Origin: a virus
Virus record (IMG/VR): IMGVR_UViG_3300013126_002828
Location: 1 to 36,309 of that record
DNA: 36,309 nucleotides
Direction: 5' to 3' (one strand)
Shown here: piece by piece, positions 1-8,150 of the stretch
How the letters are laid out: each line of letters starts with the position of its first letter
Position numbering within the stretch: position 1 is the stretch's first letter
Made by a program: the position numbers and the translations under genes
The notes under the pieces: model-generated
What the model was told of the DNA's origin: nothing
Databases searched by the model: none
What the model saw: only the letters and a program-made list of their open reading frames with translations

Positions 1-101
1 CGAATTGGTTTATCTTTATCCAATTCATCTTTTAATCTTTTTCTTAGTTGACTTACACGCTGTTCAAACACACCTAAAAATCCACTTGCTGAATCACCCA
101 T
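1..101 (-). CDS. Partial unknown protein (N-terminal 33 residues)
   Basis: An ATG at 101-99 opens a frame that runs without a stop to the left edge. The visible product begins MGDSASGFLGVFEQRVSQLR and continues as a basic/acidic, probably helical stretch. The start lies directly after the TAA of the glycosyltransferase gene, and AGAGG sits seven bases upstream, so it is the next gene of the same minus-strand operon. Too little is visible to name a family. Confidence 0.6.
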   Translation of the reverse strand, partial: MGDSASGFLGVFEQRVSQLRKRLKDELDKDKPI

Positions 102-1094
102 TTATACCTCTAATAAATTGTTTTTGAATATTTGCCAAGCATTTTCCCAATCATACTTAGTACTACCGATTTCAACATCATATCTATCCAGTGTAAGGCA
201 CTCGGTTATTGCTTGTTTTAAATTGTCTCTTAAAAATCCTGTTACACCATGCTCTACTACATCAATTGGGCCTTGGCATGGATATGCTGCTACTGGGGTA
301 CCGCATGCCATTGCTTCTATCATAACAATTCCAAAAGTTTCCCAACGACTTGGAAAAACAAATACATCAGCATTAGCGAAATAAGTTGCCAATTCTGTGC
401 CTGTTTTAAATCCAACAAATTCAACATCAGGGTATTTACTTTCAAGTTCTTTACGATATGGGCCATCACCAACTAAAATTTTATGTGCGTGAAAATAATT
501 TATACTACAAAAATCATCTAAATTTTTTTCTTTACTAACACGACTTACACAAACTAAGTTTAGTTTTTCTGATGACTTATTGCGTAGTTTACTAGAAAAA
601 ATGTTTCTGTCAACCCCTCTAGTCCAAGAAACAAGGTTTTTTATACCCTTTTGTCTAAGTTGTTCAACCATACTTGGAGTGGTGGTTAGTACTCTACCTG
701 TATGTTTATGAAACCATTTTATATAGCGCCAAGTAATTGATTCAGGAATTCCAAAAAGGGTTTCCAGTCCTTCAGGGAATTTAGTATGGTAAGCAGTATT
801 ATACCTAATATTAGATTTTGTAAGATATTTTCTAGCCCACAGACCCACAGGACCCTCCGTGGCGATGTGGATATAATGTGGATTGATCTCCTCAATCTTC
901 TCGCCCATTTTCCTTGGATAGGCAATCTTGACTTCGTGATAGATAGGGCAATCAAAGTAGCTGAACTCATCGGGAGTAATATAAACAAAGTTATAACTAT
1001 CCCGAAGCGCATACGCCTCCAAATTTTTGTATGTTGTGACCACGCCATTAATTTGGTCTCGTATGTTGTCTGTTACTATCAATATTTTTTTCAC
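102..1094 (-). CDS. GT4-family glycosyltransferase, Agt-like (glycolipid synthesis candidate)
   Basis: This is a 330-residue GT-B glycosyltransferase. The N-terminus (VTDNIRDQINGVVTTY), the HIATEGPVGLWAR segment, GDGPYRKEL, and the C-terminal ADVFVFPSRWETFGIVMIEA stretch with its E-x7-E nucleotide-sugar motif are typical of GT4 enzymes of the mannosyltransferase/diacylglycerol glycosyltransferase type. It starts with GTG, chosen because GGAGG lies six bases upstream. In many bacteria a GT4 enzyme of this subtype (Agt) is coded beside PlcP and makes glycolipids that replace phospholipids when phosphate is scarce. Here a PlcP-like gene lies just upstream with one small gene between, and phoX and pstS lie further upstream. 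Lipid glycosylation is therefore the favoured role by context. Glycosylation of LPS or a virion component is the alternative. Confidence 0.85.
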   Translation of the reverse strand: MKKILIVTDNIRDQINGVVTTYKNLEAYALRDSYNFVYITPDEFSYFDCPIYHEVKIAYPRKMGEKIEEINPHYIHIATEGPVGLWARKYLTKSNIRYNTAYHTKFPEGLETLFGIPESITWRYIKWFHKHTGRVLTTTPSMVEQLRQKGIKNLVSWTRGVDRNIFSSKLRNKSSEKLNLVCVSRVSKEKNLDDFCSINYFHAHKILVGDGPYRKELESKYPDVEFVGFKTGTELATYFANADVFVFPSRWETFGIVMIEAMACGTPVAAYPCQGPIDVVEHGVTGFLRDNLKQAITECLTLDRYDVEIGSTKYDWENAWQIFKNNLLEV

Positions 1095-1251
1095 ATTTAC
1101 CCTCCACTTTAAACCAAGGAAACTTAACCCAATAATTCATATTTTGTAATGCTTCACTACAACTAGTTTCATCTTTAAATTGTAGTTGTATTCTACCAGG
1201 AATGTCAGTTGGGTCATATATGTTGACCACTATCAGAAACAATGTCCACAT
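1048..1251 (-). CDS. Small conserved-looking protein with hydrophobic N-terminus
   Basis: This 67-residue ORF fills the gap between the PlcP-like and glycosyltransferase genes and overlaps both, by 38 bases upstream and 47 downstream. It starts MWTLFLIVVN, then has a polar region with two cysteines (SCSEAL and GKCEK) spaced like small phage proteins of the 'MW-hydrophobic, then C-x-n-C' type. It is retained because the gap would otherwise be empty and the composition is protein-like. The function is unknown. The short hydrophobic N-terminus might be a membrane anchor. Confidence 0.55.
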   Translation of the reverse strand: MWTLFLIVVNIYDPTDIPGRIQLQFKDETSCSEALQNMNYWVKFPWFKVEGKCEKNIDSNRQHTRPN

Positions 1252-1996
1252 CTAACAATTCCTTTGTCCAATAAATTATTTCCCAAGTACCATCTGTATG
1301 TTCTACTAATGCTGTACAACTTTCTACCCAATCTCCATCATTCATATATCGTATACCTTTAATTGTTTTGATTTCAGCATGATGTATATGACCACATATA
1401 ACTCCATCAAACCCACGCTTAATACAATAATCAGCCAAATTATTCTCAAATCTAAAAATAAAATCCATAGCCCGTTTGACTCTGTGCTTAAGATATTGAC
1501 TAAGACTCCAATAGCCGAACCCAAAACGGTGACGAATACGATTAAACTGGGTATTAAGTGATAAAAGAACATCATAGGCTTTATCTCCAAGAAAACTTAT
1601 CCATGGAGCCAATCTTGTTATCCCATCAAATAAATCTCCGTGTACCACTAAGTATTTCTTACCATCAATACCACTATGTGTATATTGATTAGCTATTTTA
1701 ATTTTACCAAAGTTAATCTTGTATGGTAATAATGGTCTAATGAATTCATCATGATTCCCTAACACATAGATAACTTCTGTGCCCCGTTTAGATAGACCTA
1801 ATATACGGCGTATTACATTGGTATGGGTCTGTTTCCAGACCCATTTGTTTTGTTGTATCTTCCAGCCGTCTATTATATCACCGATAAGATATAACTTAGT
1901 TGACGAATTATGTTTTAGAAAGTTTGCTAATAATTCAGCTTTACAACCCTTCGTGCCCAAGTGTACATCTGATATAAAGATAGCGTTATAAACCAT
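1214..1996 (-). CDS. Calcineurin-like metallophosphoesterase, PlcP-like phospholipase C candidate
   Basis: This 260-residue enzyme has the full calcineurin-like metal-binding set in order: SDVHLG near residue 9, GDIIDGW near 39, GNHDEF near 80, HGDLFDG near 119 and GHIHHAE near 202. The pattern, including YWSLSQYLKHRVK and NDGDWVESCTALVEH, is that of the group usually auto-annotated as UDP-2,3-diacylglucosamine diphosphatase (LpxH-like). Its characterised member PlcP is a phosphate-starvation phospholipase C that degrades membrane phospholipids to diacylglycerol. A GT4 enzyme of the Agt type lies downstream and phoX-pstS upstream, so PlcP is favoured over LpxH. The start is ATG; the Shine-Dalgarno is weak. 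Family is confident; substrate is inferred from context. Confidence 0.85.
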   Translation of the reverse strand: MVYNAIFISDVHLGTKGCKAELLANFLKHNSSTKLYLIGDIIDGWKIQQNKWVWKQTHTNVIRRILGLSKRGTEVIYVLGNHDEFIRPLLPYKINFGKIKIANQYTHSGIDGKKYLVVHGDLFDGITRLAPWISFLGDKAYDVLLSLNTQFNRIRHRFGFGYWSLSQYLKHRVKRAMDFIFRFENNLADYCIKRGFDGVICGHIHHAEIKTIKGIRYMNDGDWVESCTALVEHTDGTWEIIYWTKELLDVDIVSDSGQHI

Positions 1997-2023
1997 TTCA
2001 TAGAGGAACCTATTTAACCAACA

Positions 2024-2233
2024 TTATACTTCTAAATCGTCATCATCCCTATCTAAATCAGAATCTTGTTTTTCATCAACAATCTGAGTAATAGAAATAT
2101 TTACTTTCTCATACTGAACTAATGTGTTCAATAAATTTTTAACTGTATCTAAAACCTGTGTTTGGTCTAAAGTATCATCGTCTTCTAATTCAACTTTGAC
2201 ATCTAGATCCCAGGCACGCATTTCAAGTTTCAT
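2024..2233 (-). CDS. Small acidic protein, unknown function
   Basis: This 69-residue protein begins MKLEMRAWDLDVKVEL and ends in a run of aspartates (DLDRDDDDLEV). The ATG at 2233 is preferred over an upstream in-frame ATG because AAGGAG lies eight bases before it, and because the upstream extension would run through a strong stem-loop. It sits between pstS and the PlcP-like gene in the phosphate-stress block. The fold looks mixed alpha/beta with an acidic tail. I do not recognise the family. Confidence 0.7.
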   Translation of the reverse strand: MKLEMRAWDLDVKVELEDDDTLDQTQVLDTVKNLLNTLVQYEKVNISITQIVDEKQDSDLDRDDDDLEV

Positions 2234-2249
2234 TTTGTGACTCCTTGTT

Positions 2250-2278
2250 AGTATTGAGAGCTTGTGACTCTCAACACT
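2250..2278 (-). other. Stem-loop between pstS and the next gene
   Basis: On the minus strand AGTGTTGAGAG and CTCTCAATACT form an 11-pair stem with one G-U pair and a seven-base loop. No U-tract follows; the next gene's Shine-Dalgarno comes directly after. It is therefore unlikely to be an intrinsic terminator. It may protect the pstS 3' end or lower downstream expression. Confidence 0.5.
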
Positions 2279-2322
2279 ATTTACAGGTATCAACAAAATT
2301 TATTACTACGAAATTGTTACAA

Positions 2323-3327
2323 TTACTTAATCTGACTCCATACTTTGGTACGGATATCATTTTGTAATTTGTCTGGCAAATGAACATAATCCAGTTCTTC
2401 ACTCATTTTCTTACCATTCTTAAAACTCCAGTCAAAAAACTTAATCACTTCTTGGCTAGCTTTCTTATCAACAGGATCTTTGTACATGACAATAAAACTT
2501 GCTGTAGAAATGGGCCATGTGTCTTTACCAGCTTGATTTACAATACTAACACCCATTCCTGGAACACTAAACCAATCTGCGCCTGCTGCCGCTGCTGCGA
2601 AAGTTATATCATCTGGAGCAACAAATACTCCTGCTTTATTTTGTAACAACATAAAGTTCATGCCGTTCTTTTTAACATAAGCATATTCTACATAACCAAT
2701 ACTACCTTTAATTCTATTTACATTAGCAGCAACGCCTTCATTACCTTTGCCGCCTACTGCTGTAGCAGGAATCCATTTAACGGCAGCACCCTTGCCCATT
2801 TTAGTTTTCCATTCTTCACTGACTTCACTTAAGTAATCAGTAAAATTAAAAGTAGTACCAGATCCATCAGCACGATGAACAACAGTAATTGTTGTGTCTG
2901 GGAGCTTTTTTCCAGTATTAAGTTTACTAATTTTTTCATCATTCCACTTTGTTATATTTCCTAAATAAATGTCAGCAAGCACTGAGCCTGTTATGCGAAG
3001 TTCGCCTGGCTTAAAACCATCAAGATTAACTACAGGAACAGTACCACCAATGATAGCAGGGAATTGAACTTGAGCAAGTTTATCAAGGTCTTCTCCTTTT
3101 ACTGGTGCGTCAGTGGCACCAAATGTCACAGTCTTGGCATTGATTTGACGAATGCCTCCACTACTACCAATACTTTGGTAATTTAATCCTACACCCGTTT
3201 GTTTTTGATAAGCTTCTGCCCACTTAGCATAGATAGGGTAGGGGAATGTAGCACCTGCGCCTGTAATTTGTGCTTGTGCTGTGATTGCGAAAAATGTGGT
3301 CGTAATCGCCAATAAAAGTTTTTTCAT
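2323..3327 (-). CDS. pstS: Phosphate ABC transporter substrate-binding protein PstS
   Basis: This 334-residue protein has a Sec signal peptide (MKKLLLAITTTFFAITAQA, then QITGAG) followed by the classic PstS start GATFPYPIYAKWAEAYQ and the phosphate-binding segments SIGSSGGIRQI, FGATDAPVKGEDL and HRADGSGTTFNFTDYL. In a bacterium it delivers periplasmic phosphate to PstCAB; no pstC, pstA or pstB is visible here, so it would feed the host transporter. Length is normal for the family. It follows phoX by 46 bases without its own recognisable promoter, so co-transcription from the Pho-box promoter is likely. Phage-borne pstS is established in marine cyanophages, where it is induced under phosphate starvation by the host PhoB/PhoR system. 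Confidence 0.96.
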   Translation of the reverse strand: MKKLLLAITTTFFAITAQAQITGAGATFPYPIYAKWAEAYQKQTGVGLNYQSIGSSGGIRQINAKTVTFGATDAPVKGEDLDKLAQVQFPAIIGGTVPVVNLDGFKPGELRITGSVLADIYLGNITKWNDEKISKLNTGKKLPDTTITVVHRADGSGTTFNFTDYLSEVSEEWKTKMGKGAAVKWIPATAVGGKGNEGVAANVNRIKGSIGYVEYAYVKKNGMNFMLLQNKAGVFVAPDDITFAAAAAGADWFSVPGMGVSIVNQAGKDTWPISTASFIVMYKDPVDKKASQEVIKFFDWSFKNGKKMSEELDYVHLPDKLQNDIRTKVWSQIK

Positions 3328-3349
3328 AATTTTTTCCTTTGTGTGTGAT

Positions 3350-3375
3350 AGGGGCCGTAGCCCCTTATTTTTTTT
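3350..3375 (+). terminator. Plus-strand intrinsic terminator-like hairpin between phoX and pstS
   Basis: AGGGGC-CGTA-GCCCCT is followed on the plus strand by TATTTTTTTT, the form of a rho-independent terminator. All neighbouring genes read on the minus strand, where the hairpin has A-residues before it and no U-tract after it. It would stop antisense transcription, or act only as an RNA structure between phoX and pstS. Confidence 0.45.
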
Positions 3376-5587
3376 ATACGCCTATTAGTCCGCCGTCAAC
3401 CTTTGTTATTACCAAAGTTGCTGAACGAGGACGACCAATTACGCCATAACCTGCGTTACCAGGCCATTGACTTTCTGGTGCTGTACCTGTCCAAAATGCT
3501 GCTGTGGTATTTTCACCAGGATGTTGAACATTGACAAATATAGTGCGTCCATCTGCTGACTCAGCAATACCAGTGATTTCACAACCTGCTGGCCCAGTTA
3601 AGAACCTACGCAATTTAGTTTCGCCTAATTCAGCACCAACGAATGTGGCTTGATCTTTAGTGACGCCACTATTGGTATTGGTAATTGTAGTGGCCTTACC
3701 ATCTCCAACTTGTCCTGGAATAGCCACTAATAATTGATTATGAACTTCATCTGTGTAGGCACCATCGTCTGTTTGAATCCAGCATAGACCTGTAGCTTTG
3801 CTGAACCATAAACCATCTGGACTACTAAATGAATTCTTAGCAGAGAGTTTAGACACATTGCTGGCAGCATTATCTTCCTCTGAACCAAACAAGAAGATAT
3901 CAAACTGAAATGTCAATCCTGTAGCACTTTCTTTAAAACGGATAATATGTCCGTTGGGATTACCTGAACCTTTTTTACCATCAGGATCAGCATAACTTCT
4001 TGGGTTAGCAGCATCAGTGGTATTAGGATTACGATTTGTGCTATTATTGTTAGTCAATGCGAAATAAACTTCACCATTGGCAGGATTCACAGCACCCCAC
4101 TCTGGACGATCCATTTTAGTAGCACCAACCGCATCAGCAGCCAAGCGAGTGAATACATAAACTTCTGCTTGATTATTAAACTTAAATGTAGCATAATTAG
4201 CAATAGCAGGATTTGTAATGCTTAGTTCCAACCACATACCTGTGCCATCTGCCAAGAACTTGGCTACATACAATTTTCCATCGTTAAGATACTTGTCGCC
4301 AGCGGCTGTGCCACCACCTACATCAGCAGGATCCCAAGTCTTGGCACTGACCCACTTGTAAATGTATTCATTACGACTATCACAGCCCAAATAGAATGAG
4401 ACAGGCTTACCTGCTTCTAATCGTCCGAATACCGCAGCCTCGTGAGCAGTCCTTCCCATAGCCACTCTTTTAACAGGAACACTGTTTGGTTGAATAGGAT
4501 CTATCTCAACAATATATCCGAAGGTCTGTGGTTCGTTACGAAAATCGTCACGGTCGGTAGCGCCCTTAATGCTGGCATCCCAACGACTGAAACGATGCTC
4601 TGTGTCTGGTTGATCTGTGACTGTGTGCCATCCCTGTGTGTTTCCAGTCACAGCAGTGGCACTTAGTGCTGCGTTACGAACTCCGTAACGAGCACGAGTT
4701 TGCGCCATACGAGCATCCGGTGCCACGCTGCCTTTTGGCATAGCAAAGTATGTGGCCCAGTTTTCTTCACAGGTTAGAAAAGTTCCCCAAGGAGTATATC
4801 CAGTGCCACAGTTGTTTAGTGTGCCGCGACTAGTAGCGCCTGTGGTGTCAAACTTGGTCACAAACAAGGCCTTAATATTATTAAGTTCGCTGGCAGGACC
4901 TGCAATGCGAGCCACAGTATGTGGTGTCATACGACGATTGAAAGCACTGTCTAACTTATAGGTCCAACCTGCGCTGCCACGATTGATTTCTACAATGCTA
5001 ACACCGTGATGATTGATTTCTTTCAGTGCTTCAAGACCTGGACGCCGCCCTAAATCCCATTCACTAAACTGGTCATATTTCTTACCACTAGTACCATTGC
5101 TAGTCTGTCCGTTAGGGTGGAAGAAATGTGCGTCTGCTGAACTTTCATGATTCATTGCTAATAAGGCACGATCGGTCATATTTTTTGTATATTTGCCATT
5201 GGCATCAAGATGGAATAATTCAACGCCGTCGTGATGATCGCCTACTCTCTTGCTCCAGTCATCAGTTTCTGTGCCTTTGTTTGAATAGGCAGGAATGCTG
5301 CTGACCAGTCTATCACCTGTACCATGTAATACAGTATATTGATATCCTGGTGGCAGTGTGACCTTGTCTAATGTATTTTTAGGCACTGCTTCAAAAGTTA
5401 ATGCTGTGGGTCTAGTGAAAACATCATCATCGCCACTAGCACAACCTGCCAATGTTGCGCCTGTTGCCGCCGTTAAAAAAGCCGAACTTCCTTTTAAGAA
5501 ATTTCGGCGATTGGGGTTTACCATCATCTCACTAATAATTTCACTTAAATGTTTATTATTAGAGGTGTTCTCGGTCTCTGTAATCAT
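3374..5587 (-). CDS. phoX: PhoX-type alkaline phosphatase (Tat-exported)
   Basis: This 737-residue protein is a PhoX-family (DUF839) alkaline phosphatase, a calcium/iron enzyme that releases phosphate from organic esters in the periplasm. The N-terminus carries a twin-arginine signal (NRRNFLKGSSAFLTAATGA) ending in LAGCASGDDD, so it may also be lipid-anchored. Further PhoX-like features are LPPGYQYTVLHGTGDRL, LAMNHESS, the TPWGTFLTCEENW segment and the GRTAHEAAVFGR stretch. ATG with AGGAG nine bases upstream fixes the start. It is the first gene of the phosphate-stress block and is preceded by a Pho box. The length is within the family range and no frameshift is seen. It is probably acquired from a host. 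Confidence 0.95.
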   Translation of the reverse strand: MITETENTSNNKHLSEIISEMMVNPNRRNFLKGSSAFLTAATGATLAGCASGDDDVFTRPTALTFEAVPKNTLDKVTLPPGYQYTVLHGTGDRLVSSIPAYSNKGTETDDWSKRVGDHHDGVELFHLDANGKYTKNMTDRALLAMNHESSADAHFFHPNGQTSNGTSGKKYDQFSEWDLGRRPGLEALKEINHHGVSIVEINRGSAGWTYKLDSAFNRRMTPHTVARIAGPASELNNIKALFVTKFDTTGATSRGTLNNCGTGYTPWGTFLTCEENWATYFAMPKGSVAPDARMAQTRARYGVRNAALSATAVTGNTQGWHTVTDQPDTEHRFSRWDASIKGATDRDDFRNEPQTFGYIVEIDPIQPNSVPVKRVAMGRTAHEAAVFGRLEAGKPVSFYLGCDSRNEYIYKWVSAKTWDPADVGGGTAAGDKYLNDGKLYVAKFLADGTGMWLELSITNPAIANYATFKFNNQAEVYVFTRLAADAVGATKMDRPEWGAVNPANGEVYFALTNNNSTNRNPNTTDAANPRSYADPDGKKGSGNPNGHIIRFKESATGLTFQFDIFLFGSEEDNAASNVSKLSAKNSFSSPDGLWFSKATGLCWIQTDDGAYTDEVHNQLLVAIPGQVGDGKATTITNTNSGVTKDQATFVGAELGETKLRRFLTGPAGCEITGIAESADGRTIFVNVQHPGENTTAAFWTGTAPESQWPGNAGYGVIGRPRSATLVITKVDGGLIGV

Positions 5588-5621
5588 TTTTTATCTCCTG
5601 TAAATGATTTGTGTATATTTA

Positions 5622-5660
5622 CATTTATAGTAGCATATTATTATTACAGAATTATGACAA
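5622..5660 (-). promoter_or_regulatory. Pho box and -10 of the phoX promoter
   Basis: On the minus strand TTGTCAT-AATT-CTGTAAT (5643-5660) matches the PhoB Pho-box layout of two CTGTCAT-like heptamers four bases apart, with one mismatch in each. A -10-like TACTAT follows about ten bases later (5628-5633). PhoB sites normally replace the -35 at this spacing. The phoX start is about 55 bases downstream of the box. This suggests control by the host PhoB/PhoR system. Confidence 0.75.
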
Positions 5661-5664
5661 TTAA

Positions 5665-6369
5665 TTAAAAGGACAAATCATATTCATTAGATGTGTAAAA
5701 ACTATACCCATCAATGTGTTTAGTATTGTATTTGCCATCAACAATAATGTCATGTGTTTTGATAGCATGATCCAATAATGATACTAAACTATTTTCTTTT
5801 GGATATGATAAACAAAATACTTTATTGTCATCATTAACAAACCAATATTCTATCCTACCAAGTAACCTACTGTCTCTATACAATCTAGTCAAAAACTTTA
5901 ATTTGTGTTTACCGAAAGTTGTTCCACTAACTTCAGTTTTGCCATACATAATATTATGAAGTTCACAATCATATTCATAAAAACTCGGTAAACGATAGAC
6001 CATACCATATACTTTTTCTTCATACACATAGCATTTTTGGTCAGGATCATAAAAATCTTTACTAATAAAATCACACAAATCTTTACGGAACTTAGTTAAT
6101 TCTATACCTTTTAGTTTAAGAAACATAAACTTTTTGCTATAGTAGTCTATAATCTTATTTCTTAGTAATTCATCCTGATCATTGATATAATTAGGCATGT
6201 AGCTATGAAGTGATCTACCCTTACCATCAAATTTTTTGAGACGGTGTGCCGAACAACTTATTGTAAGTAAGTCATTTGGTGCCATAAAAGTTTTACTTTT
6301 TTCATCATTAACTAGGTCATCTAACCAAAGTGAATTTGTAAAGAGGTTTGATTTTATAATATTAGCCAT
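5665..6369 (-). CDS. Unknown protein, 234 residues
   Basis: The start is placed at ATG 6369 (MANIIKSNLFTNSLWLDDL) because AGGA precedes it and the upstream gene stops three bases before. A longer frame back to 6471 would overlap uvsY by 100 bases. The product is rich in aromatic and lysine residues, with no obvious membrane segment, signal or nucleotide-binding motif. It follows uvsY, so it is probably part of the replication/recombination operon, but I do not recognise a family. Confidence 0.75.
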   Translation of the reverse strand: MANIIKSNLFTNSLWLDDLVNDEKSKTFMAPNDLLTISCSAHRLKKFDGKGRSLHSYMPNYINDQDELLRNKIIDYYSKKFMFLKLKGIELTKFRKDLCDFISKDFYDPDQKCYVYEEKVYGMVYRLPSFYEYDCELHNIMYGKTEVSGTTFGKHKLKFLTRLYRDSRLLGRIEYWFVNDDNKVFCLSYPKENSLVSLLDHAIKTHDIIVDGKYNTKHIDGYSFYTSNEYDLSF

Positions 6370-6371
6370 AT

Positions 6372-6830
6372 TTATCCTATTGTAATATCTTCCATACCAG
6401 CTGACCTTAAACGAACCACATGTCCTAGCATGAAATTTTTTGAATCCAAGCCTTTCATAATGCCTAACCATTTATTTCTTAGTAAGGCTACTTCATTAAT
6501 TAATACTTCAAAGTCAATCACTTCTTCTTCGCCATCAACATACTTTTCAGCATCACGGCTAGTCAATGCTCTATTATACGCTTCTAAGTATTTTTGAAAA
6601 TGTTTTCGGCGAATCTTGCGTAATTGAATGTTAAGATAATTTAATACTGCTTCAACTTCTTGTAGTTGGTTAAAACGGTGTTCAGTGACGCCAGGTAATG
6701 CTGAAATATTCTTTTCAACATTACCATACACTTTTACATCTTTTTTTGCCAACTCAAGTTCATTTTCGTAGTATGAAATGAAGTTTGGAATAACAGTTAA
6801 GTCTGCTGTTATTTGTGAATACCAATTCAC
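6372..6830 (-). CDS. uvsY: UvsY-like recombination mediator
   Basis: This 152-residue helical, charged protein contains the segment ALTSRDAEKYVDGEEEVIDF followed by LRNKWLGIMKGLDSKNFMLG, a pattern I associate with UvsY of T4-like cyanophages. UvsY loads the UvsX recombinase onto ssDNA covered by gp32. Its position close behind uvsX, with only one small gene between, supports the call. It is slightly longer than T4 UvsY (137 residues). Identification rests on remembered similarity and context, not on a catalytic motif. Confidence 0.75.
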   Translation of the reverse strand: MNWYSQITADLTVIPNFISYYENELELAKKDVKVYGNVEKNISALPGVTEHRFNQLQEVEAVLNYLNIQLRKIRRKHFQKYLEAYNRALTSRDAEKYVDGEEEVIDFEVLINEVALLRNKWLGIMKGLDSKNFMLGHVVRLRSAGMEDITIG

Positions 6831-6834
6831 TTAA

Positions 6835-7086
6835 TCACCATTCATCATCGTCATCTTCTGTATAATTATCTTCCCAGTCACTATCTTCATATTCTTCTTT
6901 TTCAGCAAAATATGAAAGTGCGCTGGCAATCTCTTTGTCTCCACGAAAGTTTTCTTTTATTTCATCAACATCGAATCCATTATCAACCAATAAATTAACT
7001 AATGTATCAGCAGCATCACCTTTGTCAGCCAATTGGATATGTTGGCGTAATGCTTCCCAAACTTCACTAATCAACGATAAACTCAT
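6835..7086 (-). CDS. Small acidic protein between uvsX and uvsY
   Basis: This 83-residue protein begins MSLSLISEVWEALRQHI, contains KGDAADTLVNLLVDNGFDVDEI and ends in a very acidic tail (DNYTEDDDDEW). Similar small genes lie next to uvsX in T4-like cyanophages. The ATG overlaps the uvsX stop by four bases (ATGA), so translation is coupled. The function is unknown; the acidic tail could mimic DNA or bind recombination proteins. Confidence 0.8.
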   Translation of the reverse strand: MSLSLISEVWEALRQHIQLADKGDAADTLVNLLVDNGFDVDEIKENFRGDKEIASALSYFAEKEEYEDSDWEDNYTEDDDDEW

Positions 7087-8150
7087 TCTGTAACTTCCTC
7101 CTCAGTAGTTACATTACTTAGTTGATTTGCGTTTCTTTTACTATACTCAGTCATGACCTTATCTAAACAATTATCGTTATTAGTTTCCCAACCTTTACGA
7201 AAGTTTTTGATAACTTCACCATCAACTGTAGTATAGGCTAACCGATTGCCTTCTTTTGTTAACAATCCTGATTTTTCAAATAAATCTAACAAACCACTAT
7301 ATGGGTTCATTCCTGTGCGGTAAGGGATTTTTATTTGAACACTCTCAAAGGGTTTAGCATATCTTGTTTTCATAACTTTACAAGCACTACGAATACCAAG
7401 CACATCACTTACTTTGTTTCCGTCTTCATCTTCTTTAAGTTTTAGTTTACGCATAGCTACAACAATACTACTTGCGTAGATAAAGCCTTGACCACCACTG
7501 ATTTTATCATCAGGGTCAAACATGTCTTGGCTTGCATAAGTATGATTGGTTGCGATTAATCCTACATTATGACTACCAAACATATTAACACAATTACGAA
7601 CAAGTGCTGTTAGTGCTTTAGGTTTACGACCCATATCACCTTTCATATCACCTGCTTCAAATTGATTAACATCTGTAGGTGTGAGCAACATACCAAGACT
7701 ATCAATAACAAAAAGAACTTTTGGTTTGTCATTTTCTGTTAATGTCCTATAGTTTTTCATAAACTCACTTATTGTTTTAGCAACATCATCAATCATTGCC
7801 ATGTTCAATTTAAGTAGTTTATCCTCACTAGTGTCTACTCCGAGTTTTTGCAACCAGTCTTCATCCAAGGCATTTTCTGTATCAATAAGCACAACATAGA
7901 TTCCTTGTTGTTGTGCGTGACGGACGAGATTTCCTGAACAGATATAGCTTTTTCCTGATCCTGGTTCTCCGGCAAAGACAGTAACTTTACCAAGAGGTAC
8001 GCCTTTATTAAAATCACCGCTAATGAGATAATTGAGGGCGTGATTGCCTGTAGATATCCAATCAGTTGGGTCGTTGAATCCAATGCTAAGTCCTTCAATG
8101 GACTTTGTAATATCTTTTCTAAATTTTGCGAAATCATATGGTTTTACCAT
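7083..8150 (-). CDS. uvsX: UvsX, RecA-like recombinase
   Basis: This 355-residue protein shows the RecA/UvsX core: Walker A GEPGSGKS at residues 61-68, the catalytic glutamate region VLIDTENALDEDW, and Walker B VLFVIDSLGML. Further segments are LIATNHTYASQDMF and SGGQGFIYASSIVVAMRK. UvsX catalyses strand exchange and recombination-dependent replication in T4-like phages. Its length is close to T4 UvsX. The start (MVKPYDFAKF) is preceded by AGAGG and overlaps the end of an HNH endonuclease gene by 17 bases. Downstream follow the small acidic gene and uvsY. Confidence 0.95.
   Translation of the reverse strand: MVKPYDFAKFRKDITKSIEGLSIGFNDPTDWISTGNHALNYLISGDFNKGVPLGKVTVFAGEPGSGKSYICSGNLVRHAQQQGIYVVLIDTENALDEDWLQKLGVDTSEDKLLKLNMAMIDDVAKTISEFMKNYRTLTENDKPKVLFVIDSLGMLLTPTDVNQFEAGDMKGDMGRKPKALTALVRNCVNMFGSHNVGLIATNHTYASQDMFDPDDKISGGQGFIYASSIVVAMRKLKLKEDEDGNKVSDVLGIRSACKVMKTRYAKPFESVQIKIPYRTGMNPYSGLLDLFEKSGLLTKEGNRLAYTTVDGEVIKNFRKGWETNNDNCLDKVMTEYSKRNANQLSNVTTEEEVTE

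Noticed and set aside
1214-1996. LpxH (lipid A synthesis) as the primary call
   Set aside because: The metal motifs fit both, but the Agt-like partner and the phosphate-stress context favour PlcP; LpxH is kept as the alternative.
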